A DNA stretch of 64,000 nucleotides from Halomonadaceae bacterium T82-2 (GCA_001577635.1 LSBP01000001.1:1-64000); one strand, 5' to 3'. Positions 28,431 through 36,869 are shown, numbered from the stretch's first letter. Translations and numbers: made by a program. Notes: generated from the letters alone by a model not told the origin.

Positions 28431-29639
28431 TCACTTGATGATATTGTGCTCCGGACCGTACGGGAATCCGGTGATATTCTCGGCCCCGTGCTCGTTGACC
28501 ACCAGGATGTCGTGCTCGCGGTAGCCGCCGGCACCGGGCTGGCCTTCCGGGATCATGATCATCGGCTCCATGGACACTACCATGTTGGGCTCGAGCACGG
28601 TCTCGATATCCTCGCGCAGCTCGAGGCCCGCCTCGCGGCCGTAGTAGTGGCTCAGCGTACCGAAGGAGTGGCCGTAGCCGAAGGTGCGATACTTGAGCAG
28701 GCCATGTCGGGCGAAGATCTCGTTGAGCTCGTGGGCGATGTCGCAGCAGCGCACGCCGGGCTTGATCAGCTCCTGACCGCGGCGATGGACCTCGCAGTTG
28801 GCCTGCCAGAGCCGCAGGTGCTCGTCGGAGGCATGCTCGCAGAACAGGGTGCGCTCCAGCGCCGTGTAGTAGCCGGAGATCATCGGGAAGGTATTGAGAC
28901 TCAGGATGTCGCCGGGCTGGACACGGCGGCTGGTGACCGGGTTGTGAGCCCCGTCGGTATTGATCCCGGACTGGAACCACACCCAGGTGTCCATCAGCTC
29001 GCTGTTCGGGTAGGTCCTGGCGATCTCGCGCACCATGGCGGCCTGCCCGGCCAGGGAAACTTCATACTCAGGAACCCCGGCGGCGATGGCATCACGCACG
29101 GCCACGCCCCCCACATCGGCGATACGCGCGCCCTGGCGAATCAGCGCGATCTCCTCGGCGGACTTGATCATGCGCATCTTCATCGTCGGCACGCCGATAT
29201 CGACCAGTTCGACATCGCCCAACGCATCCAGCAGCTTCTGCTTGTTCTGCAGGGTCAGGTGGTCGAATTCGACACCGATTCGCCGGCGGCCTTCGCACAG
29301 TTGTTTGACGGCCTTAAAGAAGTTGTCCTTCTGCCAGTCGGTGTAGACGATGTTGTCGCCCAGGCGATTGCGGCGATAGGGCTGGCCGCCATCGATGTTG
29401 GCGGTGACGGTGGTGAAGGTGTCCTGAGTCACCACCAGGCCGTAATCACGACCGAACTTGCAATAGACGAAGTCACTGAAGTAGTTGATGTTGTGATAGG
29501 AGGTCAGTACCACCGCATCGACGGACTGCTGGGCCATGTAATCCCGCAGACGGCTCAGGCGCCCCTGCATCTCCTCGTCGGAAAAGGTGGGAACGACCTT
29601 GTCACCATTGGGGATGGAAATCAGCGAAGGGAGTTGCAT
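28431..29639 (-). CDS. Creatinase (creatine amidinohydrolase)
   Basis: 402 aa, within one residue of the 403-aa Pseudomonas putida enzyme, to which recalled sequence is very similar throughout. Hydrolyses creatine to sarcosine and urea. It has a pita-bread (aminopeptidase P) fold without metals. The catalytic His232 is in TDGAHNPVT, and the C-terminal RTFGYGHSFGTLSHYYGREAGLELREDIETVLEP and EPMIMIPEG blocks (about 310-370) are nearly identical to the known enzyme. The product sarcosine is the substrate of the SoxBDAG system encoded nearby. It is preceded by a 104-aa unknown gene and followed by a terminator. Confidence 0.95.
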   Translation of the reverse strand: MQLPSLISIPNGDKVVPTFSDEEMQGRLSRLRDYMAQQSVDAVVLTSYHNINYFSDFVYCKFGRDYGLVVTQDTFTTVTANIDGGQPYRRNRLGDNIVYTDWQKDNFFKAVKQLCEGRRRIGVEFDHLTLQNKQKLLDALGDVELVDIGVPTMKMRMIKSAEEIALIRQGARIADVGGVAVRDAIAAGVPEYEVSLAGQAAMVREIARTYPNSELMDTWVWFQSGINTDGAHNPVTSRRVQPGDILSLNTFPMISGYYTALERTLFCEHASDEHLRLWQANCEVHRRGQELIKPGVRCCDIAHELNEIFARHGLLKYRTFGYGHSFGTLSHYYGREAGLELREDIETVLEPNMVVSMEPMIMIPEGQPGAGGYREHDILVVNEHGAENITGFPYGPEHNIIK

Positions 29640-29658
29640 CTTGTTCTCCTTGGGTCTT

Positions 29659-29973
29659 TCAAGCGACTTTCAGGGTGGGTCGGCTGTCGATCTTCACCAG
29701 CAGGTCATCGTCTTGCGGTGAAGAGGACTTTTCCGAAAACTCGAAGACACGCATCGTGTAACGCGCCTCGAGAATCTTGATCAGGCGACAGATATGGTTG
29801 AAATCCTCGCTGTCCGTCTCGAACTCGAATCCCAGAAACCGGGTCCCGAAGACGTCGACGACATAACAGCGAGTGAGCTTGCCGATCAGGGCCATGTCCT
29901 TGCGCAGACCTGCCGGTATCAGGTCCGCCTGCGGGGTGGCTTTCGCCCTGAACATGAGTTTCCAGACTTTCAT
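29659..29973 (-). CDS. Hypothetical protein upstream of creatinase
   Basis: 104 aa, family not recognised. It is a soluble mixed alpha/beta protein with no signal peptide or membrane segment; notable parts are VVDVFGTRFLGFEFETDSEDFNHICRLIKILEARY and a charged C-terminus. It ends 19 bp before the creatinase ATG on the same strand and is the first gene of the creatinine cluster, so it is expected to be co-expressed. It might be a small regulator or accessory protein; nothing in the sequence decides. Confidence 0.6.
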   Translation of the reverse strand: MKVWKLMFRAKATPQADLIPAGLRKDMALIGKLTRCYVVDVFGTRFLGFEFETDSEDFNHICRLIKILEARYTMRVFEFSEKSSSPQDDDLLVKIDSRPTLKVA

Positions 29974-30349
29974 CTCGGCCGCCTCGCCATGCGTGTATTA
30001 CGACTATCGGCAGCCCGGGCAAAGCCGGCAAATGACTAGTCCAAATATGCTCATTTGCGTTCGCAAATGGGCCGCTTGCGGCCCATCCGGGGTGGCCCGC
30101 AAGCGGCTGAAATCGTGGTGGAAACGACGCGTTCATGAGGACAGGCGGGAGGCGCCGACCCAGGCTCGAAAGAGGACCGGGCCGGCAAGCGTCGGAATGG
30201 CGTGAGAGACAGGGGGCACAGCGCCCGCCATCGTGCCGAGGAATGCAAGTTGCGGCCGGGGCACCCGGTTGCCGACAATGGCTTCTCTCGCGGGCTGCGC
30301 CAGCCGCCCGCGCCCGCCTCGTCACGACACAGGAAGAAAAGGATCACGC
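29974..30349. other. 376-bp divergent regulatory region with stacked palindromes
   Basis: Between the creatinine cluster (minus) and the AEC transporter (plus). It contains two perfect adjacent palindromes at 30052-30086 and a third pairing arm at 30094-30108, described separately. The remaining part (30110-30349) has open frames of poor composition and I see no gene in it. Promoters in both directions are expected here. Confidence 0.5.
30047..30107. repeat. Overlapping palindromes
   Basis: CATTTGCG-TT-CGCAAATG (30052-30069) and ATGGGCCGC-TT-GCGGCCCAT (30067-30086) are both perfect and share their junction. A third arm, CCGCAAGCGGC (30097-30107), can pair with GCCGCTTGCGG (30071-30081) as an alternative hairpin. 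The start, ATGCTCATTTGC, matches the core of the repeats at 36176 and 36656. Confidence 0.6.
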
Positions 30350-31228
30350 ATGCTCGGCGAACTCTTCGCGGTGATGGCCCCCGTCTTCTTCGGCGCCAGC
30401 CTGGGCTTCGGCTGGGTACGGCTGGGCCACGACTACCCGGTCGAGTTCGTCACCCGGCTGGTCTTCAACATCGGCACGCCGACGCTGATCCTGGCCTCGC
30501 TCAACGGCGCCGACATCGACCCCGGCAGCTTCGGTCGCACCCTGCTCGGCACGCTGCTGGTCATCGCCGCCATGGGGCTGGCCAGCCTGGCGATCGCCCG
30601 GATGCTGGGCAAACCGTGGCGCACCGTGATCCTGCCGACGATGTTTCCCAACACCGGCAACATGGGTCTGCCGGTCACCCTTTATGCCTTCGGCCATGCC
30701 GGCTTCGCCTACGCCATCACGGTGATGGTCTCGGTCTCGCTGGTCCAGTTCACCTTCGGTACTCTGCTGTCGAGCCGCAGCGGCCGCCCGCTGCGCTCGC
30801 TGGCCCGCACGCCGGTGGTCTACGCCATCCTGATCGCCACGGCAATGCTGCTCACCGGCACCACCCTGCCGGCCTGGCTGGCCAACACCGTGGAGCTGAT
30901 CTCCGGCTTCAGCGTGCCGCTGATGCTGATCACCCTCGGCGTCTCGCTGGGGCGGATCCGTGTTCGCAACCTGGCCGCCGGCGTCCACTTCAGCCTGCTG
31001 CGCATCCCGGCGGCGGCGCTGCTGGCCTATGCCGTCGGCCACCTGCTGGGCCTGCCGCCCCTGGCCCAGAGCGTGCTGGTGCTGCAGATGAGCATGCCGG
31101 TGGCGGTGTTCAACTACCTGTTCGCCCAGCGTGCCCGCCGTGAACCCGAGTTCGTCGCCGGCCTGGTGCTATGCTCAACACTGTTGTCGTTTGTCTATCT
31201 GCCGGTGCTGCTGGCGGTGATGATGTGA
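30350..31228 (+). CDS. AEC-family (auxin efflux carrier type) transporter
   Basis: 292 aa with about ten membrane helices in two five-helix halves. Family motifs: MFPNTGNMGLPVTLYAFG in the middle and FSVPLMLITLGVSLG in the C-terminal half. The ATG at 30350 follows AAGGAT by 5 nt; upstream in-frame codons are not convincing. Bacterial AEC proteins transport dicarboxylates or malonate, others are uncharacterised. It is divergent from the creatinine cluster and stands alone; any link with that pathway is unproven. Confidence 0.85.
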   Translation: MLGELFAVMAPVFFGASLGFGWVRLGHDYPVEFVTRLVFNIGTPTLILASLNGADIDPGSFGRTLLGTLLVIAAMGLASLAIARMLGKPWRTVILPTMFPNTGNMGLPVTLYAFGHAGFAYAITVMVSVSLVQFTFGTLLSSRSGRPLRSLARTPVVYAILIATAMLLTGTTLPAWLANTVELISGFSVPLMLITLGVSLGRIRVRNLAAGVHFSLLRIPAAALLAYAVGHLLGLPPLAQSVLVLQMSMPVAVFNYLFAQRARREPEFVAGLVLCSTLLSFVYLPVLLAVMM

Positions 31229-31289
31229 CGGCCGGCTCGGCGGCGTGGCATCCAGGCACCACCGGCGCGCTGTCGTGGAGTGTGCCGCC

Positions 31290-31472
31290 ATGTCGCTTTC
31301 CCCTGCCCCGTTCGACGAGACGTCCGCCCCGAGGTTGACTCGCCGTCGTCTGCTGGCCGCCCTGCTCGCCCTCGGCCTGCTTCCCGTGTTCGGCCCGCCG
31401 GGGCGATCCGCGACGACCAATGCCATGCCGGTGCGGCTTGACGGCTGGCTGCTCGCCCCCGGGGATCGCTGA
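31290..31472 (+). CDS. Tiny Tat-signal-like partner of the GMC oxidoreductase
   Basis: 60 aa. Starts MSLSPAPFDE; a Tat-type twin-arginine stretch LTRRRLLAALLALGLLPVF follows, then only about 25 more residues. Its stop overlaps the GMC gene start by 1 nt (TGATG). In membrane-bound FAD dehydrogenases a Tat-targeted small subunit (usually about 150-250 aa) is encoded right before the GMC large subunit and escorts it across the membrane; this one is far shorter and may be a reduced or truncated form. The ATG at 31290 has GGAG 8 nt upstream. Confidence 0.55.
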   Translation: MSLSPAPFDETSAPRLTRRRLLAALLALGLLPVFGPPGRSATTNAMPVRLDGWLLAPGDR

Positions 31473-32908
31473 TGCACATCGACCTGGCGAGCTACGCCGC
31501 CCGGGATCCGCTGGCGGATGTCTGCATCATCGGCAGCGGCGCGGCGGGGCTGACCCTGGCCACCCGGCTGGCCCGGCGCGGGCGGCACGTGCTGCTGTGC
31601 GAGGGCGGCGATCAGGTGTTCACCGAGCGCTCCCAGGCGCTCTATCGCGGCGAGAGCGTCGGCGATCCCTACATTCCGCTGGATGCCGCGCGACTGCGCT
31701 TCTTCGGCGGCTCGACCAACCACTGGGGCGGCATGTGCCGGCCCCTGGATGCCTACGACTTCACCGCCAAGCCGGCGGACCCGCGCACCGCCTGGCCGAT
31801 CGGCCATGACGACCTGGCCCCGGCCTACCCGGCGGCCGCCGAGATCCTCGAGGTCTCGCCGATTCCGCCGGACACGCGCATCCCGGGACTGGCGCTCAAG
31901 CGCGTGCACTTCTCGATCGGCCCCGCCACCCGGCTCAAGGACAAGTACGCCGACGAGGTCGCCCGCTCACCGCACCTGCACTACAGCCGGAACACCAACC
32001 TGTTCGGCCTGGAGACCCGCGACGGCCGCATCACCGGTGCTGTGGTCAGGAACTACACGGGCGGCACGTATCGCCTCCGGGCGCGATACGTCGTGCTCGC
32101 CTGCGGCGGCATCGAGAACTCGCGGCTGCTGCTGTGGTGCAATCGGCAAAGCGGCGGCCGGGTGATCCGGCAAGCCGCGACGCTGGGTCGCTACTGGATG
32201 GATCACCCGCACGCCACCCTGGGCCGGGCCCTCGTCTTCGCGCCGGCGGCCCTGGGGCTCGACGCCAGCCAGAGCGTGTTCCTGGCCCCCACCCCGGCGA
32301 TGCTCGCCACCCGGGGCGTTCTCAACTGCGGCCTGCGCCTGCACCGCATGAGCCCCGAGGACGGCGAGGCGCTGGCCACCCATCTGGCCCTCATCGCGCC
32401 CCGCCTCGGCGAGCGAATGCGCCGGCAGCCACCCGGCTCGCGCTGCGGCGTGGTGCTGCGCGCCGCCTGGGAGCAACAACCGCATCCCGAGAGCCGGGTC
32501 GAGCTCGACGACGATGACCGCGACGCCCTGGGCATGCCGCGCTCGAGCCTGGTCTGGCGCAAGACCGCCCTGGACCATCACACCGTGCGCGAATGCGTGC
32601 TGACCCTGAACGACTACCTGCGTCGCCGCGACATCGGCCGTGTCCAGCTCGAACCGTGGCTGGCCGACGACACCCTGCAGTTCCCCGAGGACGGCGAACT
32701 GGCCGGGCGTCACCACATGGGCGGCACGCGCATGGCCGACACCCCCGAGCAGGGCATCGTCGACCGCGACTGCCGGGTGTTCAGTCAGGACAACCTCTAC
32801 ATCGGCGGCTCCAGCGTCTTCCCGTCGAGCGGCCACGCCAACCCCACCCTGACCCTGGTGCAGCTGGCGGTACGCCTGGCCGATCATCTCGACGCCCGGC
32901 TGGGCTGA
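31472..32908 (+). CDS. GMC-family FAD oxidoreductase
   Basis: 478 aa. Flavoprotein of the glucose-methanol-choline class, probably an alcohol, sugar or polyol dehydrogenase. The FAD-binding motif CIIGSGAAGLTLATRLARRG is at about 18-37, followed by FFGGSTNHWGGMCRPLD (about 76-92). The C-terminal GRHHMGGTRMADTPEQGIVD and SSVFPSSGHANPTLT hold the catalytic His/Asn region. It has no signal peptide of its own, in line with export by the preceding Tat-like small partner. The substrate cannot be told from sequence. Confidence 0.87.
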   Translation: MHIDLASYAARDPLADVCIIGSGAAGLTLATRLARRGRHVLLCEGGDQVFTERSQALYRGESVGDPYIPLDAARLRFFGGSTNHWGGMCRPLDAYDFTAKPADPRTAWPIGHDDLAPAYPAAAEILEVSPIPPDTRIPGLALKRVHFSIGPATRLKDKYADEVARSPHLHYSRNTNLFGLETRDGRITGAVVRNYTGGTYRLRARYVVLACGGIENSRLLLWCNRQSGGRVIRQAATLGRYWMDHPHATLGRALVFAPAALGLDASQSVFLAPTPAMLATRGVLNCGLRLHRMSPEDGEALATHLALIAPRLGERMRRQPPGSRCGVVLRAAWEQQPHPESRVELDDDDRDALGMPRSSLVWRKTALDHHTVRECVLTLNDYLRRRDIGRVQLEPWLADDTLQFPEDGELAGRHHMGGTRMADTPEQGIVDRDCRVFSQDNLYIGGSSVFPSSGHANPTLTLVQLAVRLADHLDARLG

Positions 32909-32928
32909 CCCCGCCCCCCAACGACAAA

Positions 32929-32950
32929 GGGCCACGCGATGGCGTGGCCC
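32929..32950. terminator. Terminator shared by convergent GMC and CehA-type genes
   Basis: GGGCCACGC and GCGTGGCCC form a 9-bp stem with a GATG loop. On the minus strand it is followed by TTTGTCG, so it best serves the CehA-type gene, but it lies after the GMC stop too. Confidence 0.65.
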
Positions 32951-32975
32951 GTGGCTCGGGAAACGGACGCTTATC

Positions 32976-35282
32976 TCAGCTCTCGCTTTCGGTCTCGTCC
33001 AGCACGTAGTCGGCCTTCACCGGACGGCGGATCCACAGCGGATCGCTCCAGGCAGTGTCGCCGTCGGCGTCGTCGACCTCCAGCGCCACCCAGCCGTCGG
33101 CATCGCCGGGGATGGTGAAGTCCAGGGTCGCCTTGTGACCGTCGAGCTGGCGGGTCTCGAGCACCTTGCCGCCCCGGCCGATCAGCCGCGCCTCGGCCAG
33201 ACCGTCGACCGCCTGTACCTTGACCGACCAGTGGCCCTCGGCATCGCCGGCCAGGCGCAGGGTGTCGCCGAACAGCCGCTCGACGGGGAACAGCAGCGGC
33301 CCCTGAGTGGCGTAGGCATGGCCGTCCTTCAGCGCCCGCGCGAAGCCGTCGACGCTCAGCTCGCCCGGCACGTGCGCCATCATCCGCATGCGCCCGGTCA
33401 GCTGGTTCCAGACGTCATGGGTGTCGGTGCCGGCGGTCAGGTACATTTGCAGCCCCTGGTCCCACAGCTGGTGGACGCTCTCGAGCGTCCTGGCGTTGTC
33501 GACCTCGGCGTTGAGCTCGACCAGATCGAAGGCCGGCGTGAAGCCGCCGGGCACCTTGTCCTCGGCCAGGTTGCCCAGGTAGCCGTAGCCGTTGTAGGGA
33601 TGGTTGGTGGGCACCACCTCGGCGCCCATGCGCCGTGCATCGGCGATGATCGTCTGGACGTCGGCGGTGCCGGGGTCGACCTCGAGCCGGCTGTCGAGCG
33701 CGATCGGGAAGGGGTTCATATGCCCCCACGACGGCGAGATCTCGATCGACGGAATGAACGGCACTCCACGCTGCTTCGACAGCGTCGCCATGGTGTCGAG
33801 GTTGGCGGTCGAGTCGTGGTCGCTGACGAAGGTCAGGTCGAGGTCGGTGGCCAGCTGCGCGCGCACCACCATCTCGGGCGGCGTCACCCCCTCGAGCATG
33901 TTGGCGTGATGGTGCAGGTCGGCGCCGTACCAGTGGCGCTGGTTGGGCTCGGCCAGGCGCTCGATCCCGACGTTCCGCTCGAGCGTCTGGCCGGCGTCGA
34001 GGCTCACGGCCAGAGTCTGCGAGCGAGCGGTGAAGCCCGCACCGGCGTTGACCGCCAGCCGATAGTCGCCGGGGGCCAGCGACAGCTCGGCATGGCCGAC
34101 CGGGTCGAGCCGGGTGAAGAAGGTCTGCTTGCCGAGGAACTCCACCGGCGGCTGATGGCCCTCCTCGATCGTGATGCGCGCATCGCGCGGCGTGCCGCTG
34201 CCCGTTTCCGCCACGTCGAGCGACAGCGTGCCCGGCCCGGCCAGGGCGTCGAAGGTCAGCGAGCGCTGCGCCCCCTTGGCCAGCGAGACCTCGACCCTGT
34301 CGCTGTTGGCATAGCCTTCGCCCGTCGCATAGAGCGCGTAGTCGCCGACCGGCAGGTCGATGGCGAAATGCCCCGTGTCGTCGGCGAGCGTCCAGGCATA
34401 GGGGCTGCCGGCCTTCTCGACCATCACCAGGCCGCTGGCCGGCACCTCGCCGTCACGCCCCTCGAGGGTGCCCGCGACATGACCGCTGTCGTGCCCCTTG
34501 CGGGCGATCTCGCTGGCCACCACCGGTGCCAGGTCGCCCTCGGGCACCACCTGCAGCCCGCCCTCGAAGGTCCGCGACTCGCCCGGCGCCAGGCCGTGCT
34601 CGAGATACAGATCGCGCCCGCCGTAGTTGATGCGGTCGAAATAGGGCGCGTGCAGGGCGATCGCCCAGTCACGGTCATACCCCACGAAGCGGTCGGTCAG
34701 GGCGTCGTCGGCCGGGGTTTCCTTGGCATCGCCGAGGCCCGGCACGCCGAAGCGATAGCCGGTATCCGGCCACAGGGTGAAGCCCGAACGCAGCTTTTCC
34801 AGTGGCGTGTCGCCACGGTTGTCGAGGGTCGTCTCGAGATGCACCCGGTCGCTGCCCGCTTCCAGGGTGTAAGTGGTGGTGACCATCGCCTCGCCGAAGT
34901 TGCGGGCGATCTCGATCACCGCCCGCTCGGGGGAGCGCTCGACGACCCTGATCGTCTTGCCGTCGTTGGGCCACGCCGACCAGTTGTTGGGGATGAAGTC
35001 GGCGAAGGCGATGCGATCGAGGTCGATCTTGCCGCCCTTGACCGCCGCCAGGTCGACCAGGGTGCCGCGCGGCACGCCCCAGGGCGGCTGGGAGGCCACG
35101 GCGATCGAGAAGGCCAGATGATCGTTGGCCACGGTGATGTCCTCGGCGGCAGTCGCCTCGCCGTCGGGAATCGGCGTGGCGCCGCGGGTCACGCTGACCT
35201 GCGCCTGGGCACTCGCGGCAAGCAGGCCCAGGGCCAGCCCGACCCACACCGGGCGGGAAAGCATCGAAAAGCGTCCGTTCAT
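32976..35282 (-). CDS. Exported CehA/McbA-family PHP-domain hydrolase
   Basis: 768 aa. A signal peptide (about 1-28, cleavage after ASAQA) is followed by beta-sandwich and carboxypeptidase-regulatory-like domains (about 30-440). The C-terminal PHP metal-dependent hydrolase domain (about 455-700) has YGADLHHHANML, FVSDHDSTAN and GTDTHD, the expected metal-binding His/Asp sets. CehA and McbA hydrolyse aryl carbamates such as carbaryl; most relatives have unknown natural substrates, probably phosphoester- or carbamate-like. GGGAGT is 6 nt before the ATG at 35282; an ATG at 35300 is less likely. Probably periplasmic. Confidence 0.82.
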   Translation of the reverse strand: MNGRFSMLSRPVWVGLALGLLAASAQAQVSVTRGATPIPDGEATAAEDITVANDHLAFSIAVASQPPWGVPRGTLVDLAAVKGGKIDLDRIAFADFIPNNWSAWPNDGKTIRVVERSPERAVIEIARNFGEAMVTTTYTLEAGSDRVHLETTLDNRGDTPLEKLRSGFTLWPDTGYRFGVPGLGDAKETPADDALTDRFVGYDRDWAIALHAPYFDRINYGGRDLYLEHGLAPGESRTFEGGLQVVPEGDLAPVVASEIARKGHDSGHVAGTLEGRDGEVPASGLVMVEKAGSPYAWTLADDTGHFAIDLPVGDYALYATGEGYANSDRVEVSLAKGAQRSLTFDALAGPGTLSLDVAETGSGTPRDARITIEEGHQPPVEFLGKQTFFTRLDPVGHAELSLAPGDYRLAVNAGAGFTARSQTLAVSLDAGQTLERNVGIERLAEPNQRHWYGADLHHHANMLEGVTPPEMVVRAQLATDLDLTFVSDHDSTANLDTMATLSKQRGVPFIPSIEISPSWGHMNPFPIALDSRLEVDPGTADVQTIIADARRMGAEVVPTNHPYNGYGYLGNLAEDKVPGGFTPAFDLVELNAEVDNARTLESVHQLWDQGLQMYLTAGTDTHDVWNQLTGRMRMMAHVPGELSVDGFARALKDGHAYATQGPLLFPVERLFGDTLRLAGDAEGHWSVKVQAVDGLAEARLIGRGGKVLETRQLDGHKATLDFTIPGDADGWVALEVDDADGDTAWSDPLWIRRPVKADYVLDETESES

Positions 35283-35490
35283 GGCAGGACTCCCTTGCAT
35301 ATTGGTTTTTTATGGAAATCGTCGCCATTTATCATGCTGTATTTTGATCGAACGTTCAAATTACCCCGCGACGACGAGTCTCCCGCCCCACGTGCGCTTC
35401 CCGCGCCAAACGGGTAGCCTCGAGTAACGGCCCCGGAACACCCCGGGGCAGTACGCCAAGCCGTCACGACAAGGACAAGGAAGCGCCGCG

Positions 35491-36120
35491 ATGGACCCGA
35501 TGCTCTGGTTGACCTATGTGGGCGTGATCACCGCGCTGATCGCCTTTCCCGGGCCGGTGGCCCTGCTCTGCACCAGTCAGGGGCTGCGTCACGGCCGACG
35601 CCGGGCCCTGTTCACCATTGCCGGCGGCATCGTCGCGGCGCTGGTGATGATGTCGCTCTCGGCGATGGGGCTGGGGGCAGTGCTGGCCACTTCGGAAACC
35701 GCCTTCACGCTGCTCAAGTACCTGGGCGCAGCCTACCTGATCTACCTGGGCGTGCAGGCCTGGCGCGCACCCCCGGAGCCCCAGACCCTGGCGGCGCACG
35801 AGGCGGAAGACGCCACACCGGTCAGCGCCTGGCAGCTGTTCCGGCGCGGCTTCACGGTGGGTATCAGCAACCCCAAGGATCTGCTGTTCTTTGCCGCCCT
35901 GTTTCCGGGTTTCATCGATCTCGGCGCGCCCCAGGCGCCGCAGTTCGCGATCCTCGCACTGACCTGGCTGGTCATCGACGGTGGCCTGATGACGCTCTAC
36001 TCCTCCCTCGGCGAGCGCCTGGGCCGCTGGCTGGGTACCCGCCGCCGGGTGCGCCGCTTCAACCGCCTCACCGGCGGGCTGTTCGTGGTGGCCGGCGGTT
36101 CGCTGGCCGGCACCCACTGA
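35491..36120 (+). CDS. LysE-family amino-acid exporter
   Basis: 209 aa with six predicted membrane helices. The family signature PGPVALLCTSQGLRHGRRRALF is in the N-terminal part (about 21-42), and GISNPKDLLFFAALFPGFID near 130. Members (LysE, RhtB, LeuE) export amino acids or their homologues; the substrate is not predictable. AAGGA-like sites precede the ATG at 35491. The stop codon overlaps the end of the MITE-like element that follows. Confidence 0.88.
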   Translation: MDPMLWLTYVGVITALIAFPGPVALLCTSQGLRHGRRRALFTIAGGIVAALVMMSLSAMGLGAVLATSETAFTLLKYLGAAYLIYLGVQAWRAPPEPQTLAAHEAEDATPVSAWQLFRRGFTVGISNPKDLLFFAALFPGFIDLGAPQAPQFAILALTWLVIDGGLMTLYSSLGERLGRWLGTRRRVRRFNRLTGGLFVVAGGSLAGTH

Positions 36121-36262
36121 GAGGGTGCTTAAAAATTACTGCGCTAGCCCATACTGCGTTGAAATCAGTCTCGAAATGCTCATTTACCCGCTCGCAAACT
36201 CCGCGTTCTCGACTGATTTCGTCTTGTCTGGCCGTCGCTCGTGACTTTTGTAAACACCCTCT
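36120..36262. mobile_element. MITE-like element with 12-bp terminal inverted repeats
   Basis: The ends AGAGGGTGCTTA and TAAACACCCTCT are inverted repeats with one mismatch in 12. Inside is a smaller inverted repeat (GAAATCAGTC at 36161-36170 against GACTGATTTC at 36211-36220). The element has no coding capacity and starts within the last base of the LysE-type gene's stop codon. Part of it, starting ATGCTCATTTAC at 36176, recurs at 36656. No target-site duplication could be recognised. Confidence 0.5.
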
Positions 36263-36280
36263 ACGCATCCTGTACCCATG

Positions 36281-36312
36281 AAAAAACCCCCGGCCGAATG
36301 GCACGGGGGTTT
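36281..36312 (-). terminator. rpmE intrinsic terminator
   Basis: CCCCC and GGGGG arms at 36287-36291 and 36305-36309, extended by A/T pairs, form a hairpin followed by TTTTTT on the minus strand, 34-65 bp downstream of rpmE. Confidence 0.8.
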
Positions 36313-36345
36313 CTGGCTGCCCGGAGGCCGGGCCGGCAAGTCCGC

Positions 36346-36561
36346 TTACTTGCGGCTGAGCGCGGCACCGAAGCGCTTGTTGAAGCGCTCGACGCGGCCA
36401 CCGGTGGTCGCCTGCTTCTGCTTGCCGGTGTAGAACGGGTGGCAGTTGGAGCAGACGTCCAGGGAGAAGTCCTCGCCGGAGGTGGAGCCGAAGGTGTGAG
36501 TGGCACCGCAGGAGCAGGTCGCGGTAACCGTCTTGTATTCCGGGTGGATACCTTGTTTCAT
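36346..36561 (-). CDS. rpmE: 50S ribosomal protein L31 (zinc form)
   Basis: 71 aa, the normal length of bacterial L31. Zinc ligands are present as Cys16, Cys18, Cys37 and Cys40 (CSC and CSNC), so this is the C+ form used when zinc is available. It starts MKQGIHPEY at 36561. It is divergent from priA, an arrangement conserved in Pseudomonas and relatives, and has its own terminator. Confidence 0.97.
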   Translation of the reverse strand: MKQGIHPEYKTVTATCSCGATHTFGSTSGEDFSLDVCSNCHPFYTGKQKQATTGGRVERFNKRFGAALSRK

Positions 36562-36639
36562 CGTGAGCCTCGTTAAACGGTGTGCCGCCACCCGATCCGG
36601 GAAACCGGCCCCGATCTGCTTTACTCGGCGAAGCGTCGT

Positions 36640-36735
36640 TGGAATCCCTCTCAGAATGCTCATTTACTTCATGTAAACTGCGCGTCTTCGAGGTATTCCG
36701 CCTAGCCGCGCCATCGTCAGCAACGATCGTGGCTC
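36640..36735. repeat. Second copy of the ATGCTCATTTAC repeat, between rpmE and priA
   Basis: The stretch from about 36654 (AGAATGCTCATTTACTTCATGTAAACTGCGCG) resembles 36174-36230: shared blocks are AATGCTCATTTAC, AAACTSCGCG and TTCGA...ATTYCG. TTTAC-TTCAT-GTAAA is a local inverted repeat. It lies within a 308-bp intergenic region (36562-36869) that holds the divergent rpmE and priA promoters; nothing else is seen there. Confidence 0.5.
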
Positions 36736-36869
36736 GGTTTCCAGCCCGTCGGGCACCGCACACGGGTTGAGATAACCGGTTATCGTTCTCGCCACCCCGG
36801 ATGCGTCGACGGTCGACGACGGGGCGCAAGAAGGCGACGCATCATAGCAGAGACATCAGTGGAGGCCAA

